Assembly: GCA_946803715.1 (NCBI GenBank)
Contig: CAMPET010000135.1
Location: 1-14,515 of the forward strand
Length of the DNA: 14,515 nucleotides
Direction of reading: 5' to 3'
DNA from: Beroe ovata
Taxonomy: Eukaryota > Ctenophora > Nuda > Beroida > Beroidae
The notes under the pieces were generated by a model, which had not been told where the DNA came from, did not search any database, and worked only from the letters and a program-made list of their open reading frames with translations. Below, in pieces: positions 9,463-14,515 of this stretch; within the stretch, counting starts at the first letter, position 1; the number at the start of each line of letters is the position of its first letter. Made by a program: the position numbers and the translations under genes.

Positions 9463-9690
9463 CTACTTGTTATTGGCAAGGTGATCACACACGTGCATAG
9501 CGGCTAGCGCATTGGTACTAACGCTAGATTCTGCAACTGAAAACACGCATGAATCTAACATACCGTAATGCTTCATGAGAAGAAAAGGAACATAGTCCTT
9601 CATAAGTAGGTTCCACCAATCATCATCCTTGTACTCTTGCAGCTGCCGGTTGTTATTGCTATAGTGTTGCTCTAGACTCACCTGGTGATG
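9463..9690 (-). CDS. Candidate terminal exon of an unrecognised gene
   Basis: On the minus strand an acceptor (GCGTGCTGCAG ending at 9691) precedes a frame open for 75 codons to TAG at 9465-9463. The peptide looks like real protein sequence: polar at first (QLQEYKDDDWWNLLMKDYVP), then ending SVSTNALAAMHVCDHLANNK. No signal peptide or clear membrane span is visible, and I recognise no family. AATAAA follows 47 nt after the stop. The exon contains a perfect donor-like CAG|GTGAGT at 9682 and another, TACG|GTATGT, near 9560, so alternative splicing or a different exon structure is possible. The frame is the same as that of the piece at 9907-9793, from which it is separated by a TAA at 9744-9742 and a CA-rich stretch. 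A decayed, unspliced copy is the main alternative. Confidence 0.45.
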   Translation of the reverse strand, partial: HHQVSLEQHYSNNNRQLQEYKDDDWWNLLMKDYVPFLLMKHYGMLDSCVFSVAESSVSTNALAAMHVCDHLANNK

Positions 9691-9792
9691 CTGCAGCACG
9701 CACACACACAAACACTCACGATGTACAATGTTCAGCCACATTTACAGCTGGCACCACCCGCTATAATAGTACAGTTGCGCAGTGTACCACAC

Positions 9793-9907
9793 CCTGGACT
9801 GAATTACAAGTTCTAGCTCTATGAAGATCTCTGTCCACTTTTGTACAGCTGCTTCAATAATGTGGAGTGTACTCTTCTCTCCGTGACGGAATGTGCAGAG
9901 AATTATA
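9793..9907 (-). CDS. Candidate internal exon of the same gene
   Basis: A strong acceptor on the minus strand (GCCTTTTTCTAG ending at 9908) opens a frame continuing for 54 codons to a TAA at 9744. The first T completes a Ser codon (AGT) with the last two bases of the upstream exon at 10142-10008, so phase is kept across a 100-nt intron. The peptide is helical and amphipathic, including HGEKSTLHIIEAAVQKWTEI. The 3' boundary is uncertain. AGG|GTGTGG at 9793 keeps phase with the terminal exon but is a weak donor; GCT|GTAAAT at 9746 is a better donor but breaks the phase. I recognise no domain. Confidence 0.4.
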
Positions 9908-10007
9908 CTAGAAAAAGGCATGTACATGCACAGAATTCCGGTCATGAAAGTGCCACGGAACATGACACAAGAGTGAACTAGAGTGAGGTTTTAATTTAAC
10001 CCATTAC

Positions 10008-10142
10008 CTGCTAGTTTGCCCCACCATCCACATGTTATGGGCAACCTCATCAACTATTTGTCCAAGATAGGCAATGACACCAGTTGATAGGAACCATCGT
10101 TTCTTGTCACTTATGTCGATAGCTTTGTGACACAAATCACAT
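10008..10142 (-). CDS. Candidate internal exon with a CxxC motif
   Basis: This minus-strand piece encodes about 44 residues beginning CDLCHKAIDISDKKRWFL and continuing through VIAYLGQIVDEVAHNMW. It ends at a near-consensus donor, CAG|GTAATG (10008/10007), with two bases of a codon left over. These are completed by the next exon. The frame itself stays open upstream only to a TGA at 10165. The proposed acceptor, CCACGGAG ending at 10143, has a poor pyrimidine tract, so the 5' boundary is the weakest part. The Cys-x-x-Cys could be half of a zinc site, but no second pair is visible. Composition is typical of folded protein and unlike nearby frames. I do not recognise the family. Confidence 0.42.
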
Positions 10143-10197
10143 CTCCGTGGATATTGATAATATCAAGCCCCAGTCGTGATTGGTAACTATTTCACTT

Positions 10198-10225
10198 ATA
10201 CACAGTACACACAGTACACACAGTG
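10198..10225. repeat. Short tandem repeat, 9-bp unit
   Basis: About three copies of ACACACAGT-like units lie in tandem. They fall inside the proposed intron upstream of the exon at 10142-10008. Confidence 0.7.
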
Positions 10226-10347
10226 GTCCCCTTGCGTAAGGCATTGTTAAACAGTCGCCTTTCTGGCTGTGTTGATTGTTACTGCATACTAATTATAACT
10301 CATCCCAATCGTGGATAAAACTACAGTTGTACACAATGATTGTTCAC

Positions 10348-10404
10348 ACTATAATAATAGCAGCATCTAACCACACCCTCTCAATCCTATCATCAGCAAC
10401 ACAG
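10348..10404 (-). other. Possible upstream small exon
   Basis: A 57-nt open piece on the minus strand would encode CVADDRIERVWLDAAIIIV. It lies between an acceptor-like AACCAG (10405) and a donor-like AGT|GTGAAC (10348/10347). It would leave two bases of a codon, matching the phase needed by the exon at 10142-10008. Both splice sites are weak and the match in phase has a one-in-three chance of arising at random. Confidence 0.17.
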
Positions 10405-10471
10405 CTGGTTCATGACATCCAGGTCTTTTGTTTGTAAGAGATGCTATGCCTTACAACAGTATCATTGTGAT

Positions 10472-10575
10472 TGTGTGTGTGTGATTGTCTGTATAGTGTG
10501 TGTGTGTGTCTGTGTGTGTGTGTGTGTGTCTGTGTGTGTCTGTGTGTCTGTGTTTGTGTGTGTATGTGTTTGCGT
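10472..10575. repeat. Interrupted (GT)n microsatellite
   Basis: A GT-rich tract of about 100 nt is broken by TCTG steps into shorter GT blocks. Val-Cys (plus) and Thr-His (minus) open frames across it are artefacts of the repeat. Confidence 0.95.
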
Positions 10576-10824
10576 GAGACTGTTTATCATTTGTGGGAAT
10601 GGACTATCATGACAGTAAATAAGAAGCAAGTACAATGAATAATCAATTTGCAACCAGAAGAAAAGGACTGCTGGTTGAGACCGATAAAAAGCTACAATTA
10701 ATCTTGTGATACTAACCTCTACCTATCTAAACTGATATGATATGAAGGAATATTATTCAACAAAACCGTCAACAATGTGCTCTACAGTATGTTAGCGTGA
10801 TCTCTCATTTTTGTTTCTCCTGTA

Positions 10825-10854
10825 GGCGTGAAGTACTTTTCAGTGCCTCCGCAA
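10825..10854 (+). other. Strong splice acceptor followed by a short terminal-exon-like frame
   Basis: TTTTTGTTTCTCCTGTAG ending at 10825 is one of the best 3' splice acceptors in the window. One frame after it reads GVKYFSVPPQ and stops at TAA, which overlaps an AATAAA at 10853. A second frame stays open about 28 codons, to TAG near 10910. No partner exon was found on the plus strand, so this remains a splice-site observation and not a gene call. Confidence 0.2.
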
Positions 10855-10910
10855 TAAATGGGCCGTGTTCCTCGAATCTGCATTTTGTATACCTACCTAC
10901 CCTTTTATAG

Positions 10911-11148
10911 GTCTGTACTTACGTCTGATTGAGACATTTTAAGCTAGAAGACTTCACTGTTATATTTACTGTTACATTCAACTAATTGCGGGCTCATTTT
11001 CAGTAATATTTGCTTACCTGATCGCAGTATTACCATCTAACTCACTAACGTGGGTAAGCCCAGCAACACACACCGACTCTTCCCATCGCTACTTCGCGTC
11101 CTTAGGGGACCTCATTAGAGACTGGGGCAACTAGTGCCGGTGTCGATG
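10911..11148. other. Unassigned stretch
   Basis: Mostly AT-rich with one more GC-rich patch at 11048-11145. On the plus strand the patch has a short open piece that would encode SSHRYFASLGDLIRDWGN before a stop. Without usable splice sites on both sides, I make no exon call. Confidence 0.4.
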
Positions 11149-11181
11149 CAACAATAACACAACAATAACACAACAATAACG
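11149..11181. repeat. 11-bp tandem repeat, three copies
   Basis: Three tandem copies of CAACAATAACA run at 11149-11159, 11160-11170 and 11171-11181. The last copy ends in G in place of A. Confidence 0.93.
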
Positions 11182-11581
11182 CAACAAGCGACTTCTTTAG
11201 TTTACAGCTCTACTGCTGGGGTTGTTCTCTGTTAGGGTTGCTGCTTGTGGTTGCTGTTTGATAAGGTCGTGTTAGATGGCTTGGTTCCTGTTCTCTATGA
11301 TCTACTGCTAGAGTCGCGGGTTACAACTCTTCTATACCCCTTTTGTACTCATGTTGAATACACTGAGCTGCGAAGACGAAAAACCTCGTTTTTCCGAACA
11401 TAAGCTGTGCAGTTGATGAAGATCATATAATCCATCCCGAGGCTATTATATTCTGGAATTTTATACAGTAGTTTAGTACTACCGCGAGTTTATGTGATGA
11501 CGTAACTGGTCCGGATTAACCATGCTTACATCAAACTACTGGTTTAGTCTCTCCTTATTCTTCTCATCGTAACATTGATTT
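11182..11581. other. Unassigned stretch
   Basis: I see no open frame of note, no RNA gene and no repeat between the 11-bp triplet repeat and the next GT tract. Confidence 0.45.
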
Positions 11582-11657
11582 ATGTGTTTGTCTTTGTGTG
11601 TTTACTGTGTGTGTGTGTGTATGTATGTGTGTGTGCGTGTGTGTGTGTGTGTGTGTN

Positions 11658-11691
<34 letters not shown>
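11582..11691. repeat. (GT)n microsatellite containing an N
   Basis: A GT-rich tract turns into a nearly pure run from about 11606, with an undetermined base at 11657. The Cys-Val open frame over it is an artefact. GTGCCGG follows closely, as it does after the GT tract ending at 12321. Confidence 0.95.
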
Positions 11692-11695
<4 letters not shown>

Positions 11696-12036
11696 GCCGG
11701 TGTAATATGTGGCATATCCCTTAAATTCATTACAGCAAAATTATACCACACTGGTGGGCACGATTGCTACTGTCGTAATAACGTAATGTCCCGATAATGG
11801 CATTAAACCACATCACCGCAACATTTCATAATAGCAAAAATGATTAAGGAATGACATTGAAATGGTATTATTTTATGCTGTTGCAATCATTATGATATTA
11901 TATTTCGAATATAACATTAATTGCATGTGCATGAACCTCGTGTGTGAGGCAATCGCTCATAACTTGGTCACTCCACATTGTGTAATCAGACTGGCGCTAT
12001 GCTATTCCCACCTCGGCCCTCGCCCCCTTGCACACT
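11692..12036. other. Unassigned stretch
   Basis: A long plus-strand frame starts at an ATG at 11862 and runs on through the minisatellite and the GT tract to 12287. Its first part (for example LVCEAIAHNLVTPHCVIRLA) precedes the repeats. The length comes mostly from repeat sequence without stops, so I do not call it a gene. Confidence 0.45.
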
Positions 12037-12168
12037 TCACCTCATTCACCCCACTCACTCACATCCCTCACTCAGATATTACTATATCTCACCTCATTCA
12101 CCCCACTCACTCACATCCCTCAATCAGATATTACTATATCTCACCCACTCACACCCTCACCCCATATT
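12037..12168. repeat. 52-bp minisatellite, two copies plus a degenerate third
   Basis: Copies at 12037-12088 and 12089-12140 are 52 bp each and differ at one base (CTCACTCAG against CTCAATCAG). Each starts TCACCTCATTCACCCC and ends CAGATATTACTATATC. A shorter C-rich remnant, TCACCCACTCACACCC, follows at 12141. The repeat has few stops in the plus direction and creates three overlapping Ser/His/Pro-rich open frames that I regard as artefacts. Confidence 0.95.
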
Positions 12169-12236
12169 GTATCACTCCCCCTGGCCTTCTCTCCTTTACT
12201 CAATATACCTGGTATCTACTCGATTCTCGCTGGTTC

Positions 12237-12288
12237 TGTGTGTGTGTCTGTGTGTGTGTGTGTGTGACTGTGTGTGTGAGTGTGTGAN

Positions 12289-12321
<33 letters not shown>
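12237..12321. repeat. (GT)n microsatellite containing an N
   Basis: An interrupted GT tract with an undetermined base at 12288, after which the run is pure to 12321. The tract lies about 70 bp past the 52-bp minisatellite. Confidence 0.95.
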
Positions 12322-12322
<1 letters not shown>

Positions 12323-12818
12323 CGGAGCACATTATATTCTACCCTTGTCCATTATTTCAAGGGTTTCAGCTGCAATGTTACCGCCACTACTACTGATTTG
12401 ACGTCAATCTTGTTGTTCCGGAGCATGTTCTGATGTAAGAACAATGCGCAATTGTTCGCAGCTATTAACGAGATCCTCGACGCTATATATTATATTAATT
12501 CTTAGTCATCTAAGTGGCCACCTTCATTTACCCGGCATTTGTGTCTTAATGGATCATGATATTACCCATCCTACCCATTCGGTATCATTAAGTTATTATG
12601 ATTTACCCTACTATGATTTGTCCTATTCCTACATTACTTATTGCCGTGATAGAGCATAAAATTGTGCTATTCTAATAACAACTTTGAAGTGAAATATGGA
12701 CGGTCCTTGATATAGATTTTGAATATTATTAGTCTATATTCACAATATAAATGATGGGTGAGGTGTGGATCAAAATATACAATATTATCTATCTCTCAGT
12801 GTCCAGTGTGCACCTTGA
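12322..12818. other. Unassigned AT-rich stretch
   Basis: A 71-codon frame at 12444-12659 is Ser/Leu/Tyr-rich and has no splice context. TTACCCTACTATGATTTG-like near-repeats lie at 12540-12630. Nothing else is visible. Confidence 0.45.
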
Positions 12819-12840
12819 CACACTGATTTTAATATAACAG

Positions 12841-13064
12841 CAGTTATAGTGAGGAAGAAAGAAAGTAAAATCAAATGTTGTGGTAGCCACGCCCACAGTA
12901 ATGTTGTTCCAGCATATTATATTGTAGCGTTAATATTGCTGCAAGCTGCACTGAATGCCCGCCCTCGGTTTGAAAGCTGTTACGATTATTATACAGGCGC
13001 GAGTATGTGTGATGAATTCCTTATCAATGAGTGGAATATGATCAACTCTACAGAACTAGCTTGA
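12841..13064 (+). other. Possible terminal exon, about 74 codons
   Basis: After TGA at 12816 the frame is open to TGA at 13062-13064. It has no ATG near its start. An acceptor-like AACAG ends at 12840 but lacks a good pyrimidine tract. The peptide has a hydrophobic stretch (VVPAYYIVALILLQAAL) that could be a membrane segment or signal anchor. A polar, acidic tail follows, with YDYYTGASMCDEFLINEW. The piece is slightly richer in GC than its flanks. I recognise no family; a chance frame is quite possible. Confidence 0.22.
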
Positions 13065-13482
13065 TTCTGTGATGTATCACTATGAAAACACTTTTGAAAT
13101 CACGTATCAAAACCACTTTTCAAAATCCCTATCAGTTTATTGAGAGGGTAAGTTATGATGTCGTCAAATATGAATTCGCCAAGACAAACATTATAGTGTG
13201 ATATATGATATAAAAATACGCACGTCGAATCGTCGAAATATAATGCCACATAGGGTATAAGTACTGGTATTCTCCTATATGAAACACCCGTATTATATCA
13301 AGATATTGTAATGATCATTATGATATATAGAACACTCATATCATGACTCTCAAATTTTGTTGACAGTCCGGATCTTTGTAGCATATTATTCAGACACTTA
13401 TATTGGTTTTTATTTCAATTTTCATTATCTGTCTGTCGGAGTGATTGTACTCGTAACCAGCTGCTTCTGCTCACTGTTCCAG
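13065..13482. other. Unassigned AT-rich stretch
   Basis: I see no gene. TAATGATCATTA at 13309-13320 is a perfect 12-bp palindrome. The last 25 bases form the pyrimidine-rich acceptor of the next entry, with a branch-like CGTAAC about 30 nt before the AG. Confidence 0.45.
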
Positions 13483-13598
13483 TGTTACAACAGTGCTGAT
13501 CTTCGTGTACACGCGCGCCCTCCTCAAGTGGGCTCAACATATTGGATCTGGTGTTATCGCTGTTCAATGTCAGGCTGGATTTTTCTTCACTTGCTAGG
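13483..13598 (+). other. Candidate exon with strong G/C third-position bias
   Basis: A very good acceptor (CTTCTGCTCACTGTTCCAG, AG at 13481-13482) is followed by a frame reading VTTVLIFVYTRALLKWAQ. Thirteen codons in a row, GTG to TGG at about 13494-13532, all end in G or C, while their first and second positions are only about 46% and 31% G/C. This is a coding-type pattern in AT-rich DNA. After TGG the bias disappears and the frame ends at TAG near 13598, so a donor near 13528 (CAA|GTGGGC, weak) is possible. The peptide looks like the end of a membrane helix followed by basic residues. A minus-strand frame shares the same G/C third positions, but its splice sites are poor. A longer plus-strand frame (13357-13605) overlaps in another phase and is probably a shadow. 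Confidence 0.33.
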
Positions 13599-13605
13599 TA
13601 CTTAA

Positions 13606-14326
13606 TTGCCTATTGTAACACTGGATCGACAATCTCGTGAATTGAGTCATGAGAAACAGCGTATACCTGTAATATTTAACAACTTGCGTACTAGCTTTTA
13701 CCATATTCATCATGGCTGCTATAGATAATTGCAATTCATTACATTCAGCTGTAACAATGCATCCTCATATATTTTATTGCCGTGATATTATATTGGACAG
13801 TTGACACACGCTAGACTAGCGGCTAGAGAAAAGGTATTTTGGCTATTGACTGCTCCGCCGACGCCCCCTTTTTATGTGTACGAAATTACTGCTATTACGT
13901 CCACATAAATGGTTTGTAAGCTACTATACTACCTACCACTGTGTCAATGTTGACTCCAAACCCCTAGCTTATTATGGTTCTGTTGAGCGTGACTCTTGCT
14001 TGCAATCTGTAAACCAGTGAACCGTTGTGAACCTCATTATTGGTAGGGGTCAGAGTGATATTATACTGATATAGGTATTCGGGATTATTGTAATGGACAA
14101 CTATAATCAGATGTTGATCATAAACCATGTGTATCATAATGTGTTTATTTATTCTTTAGTAGTTTTACACATTATTCCTGGATGTGCCTATCTGCCGAGG
14201 AAAAAGAGCTACTGTCAATATGTCAATGACAAAGTAATTGTGCTTTATGTAAATTGTAAATATTCATTGACATAATAACCACCTCTAATGTTGATGTCAA
14301 TAACAGCTAAAACAGTCAATAGCAGC
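13606..14326. other. Unassigned AT-rich stretch
   Basis: A 60-codon ATG frame at 14093-14275 has no coding bias or splice context. I see no repeat or RNA gene. Confidence 0.5.
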
Positions 14327-14352
14327 TGAAAGACCTCCCATATTTTCTGCCC
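14327..14352. repeat. Dispersed short repeat, copy 2
   Basis: Matches the element at 9008-9030 over TGAAAGACCTCCCA and, after a 2-nt indel, CTGCC. Both copies lie in the same orientation, 5.3 kb apart. Confidence 0.55.
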
Positions 14353-14480
14353 GTAAAGGTGCAAAAATAACTCTGAAACTGATGTGGCTTATTCCGCAGT
14401 ATAGAAGTATAGAACTTAGCTATTGTCATTGAATGTCAACTCTCATAGTATATTATGGCACCGGTGCTTTATCTATTGTA

Positions 14481-14482
<2 letters not shown>

Positions 14483-14515
<33 letters not shown>
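14483..14515. repeat. (GT)n microsatellite at the window edge
   Basis: A pure GT run of at least 33 nt continues to the last base. Its true length is unknown because the window stops inside it. Confidence 0.95.

Noticed and set aside
10412-10653. Val-Cys (plus) and Thr-His (minus) frames
   Set aside because: Products of the GT microsatellite.
11048-11145. GC-rich patch with short protein-like frames on both strands
   Set aside because: Plausible peptides appear on both strands, and none has a usable acceptor and donor pair. I could not choose a strand or boundary.
11862-12433. Open frames of 141, 151 and 79 codons on the plus strand
   Set aside because: They overlap one another in different frames, and most of their length is the 52-bp minisatellite and the GT tract. 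Repeats without stops explain them, and one frame runs through an N.

Overview
The window looks like non-coding eukaryotic DNA, probably from an insect. It is AT-rich, and its frames are broken by stops every few tens of codons on both strands. It holds several long (CA/GT)n microsatellites, two minisatellites and two isolated N bases inside GT tracts, and it ends inside a GT tract. TACCTA/TAGGTA-type motifs recur throughout. I associate that motif, with abundant (GT)n, with hemipteran genomes such as planthoppers, aphids and whiteflies, and with Lepidoptera. The hemipteran placement is inference; no gene here was recognised that could prove it. There is no operon-like packing, no rRNA or tRNA, no CRISPR array, and no recognisable transposase, reverse transcriptase or viral gene.

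Layout. 1-340: an open frame behind an acceptor-like CAG, possibly a terminal exon. 340-4030: mostly unassigned AT-rich DNA with a (TTCAA)6 tract and a 74-codon ATG frame on the minus strand at 3086-3310. 4040-5400: a (CA)n tract, a 100-codon frame behind an acceptor-like site, and a 51/53-bp GT-rich minisatellite. 5920-5978: a perfect 59-bp palindrome. 6463-6524: a possible small exon. 6716-6916: an exact 28-bp direct repeat. 7665-7811: a CGAT-rich repeat cluster. 8800-10410: the best gene candidate, a short-intron gene on the minus strand read from about 10404 down to a stop at 9463, with an AATAAA signal 47 nt further on. 10460-12330: three large GT tracts, an 11-bp triplet repeat and a 52-bp minisatellite. 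13483-13530: a short stretch with exclusively G/C third positions behind a strong acceptor on the plus strand. 14483-14515: terminal (GT)n.

How the parts relate. Only the minus-strand pieces at 10142-9463 fit one another: a consensus donor and acceptor flank a 100-nt intron, the phase is kept across it, and a terminal exon with a stop and a poly(A) signal follows. The other exon candidates are isolated and weakly supported. The window reads as intronic or intergenic sequence around one or a few small-exon genes. No protein family was identified, so no function is proposed.
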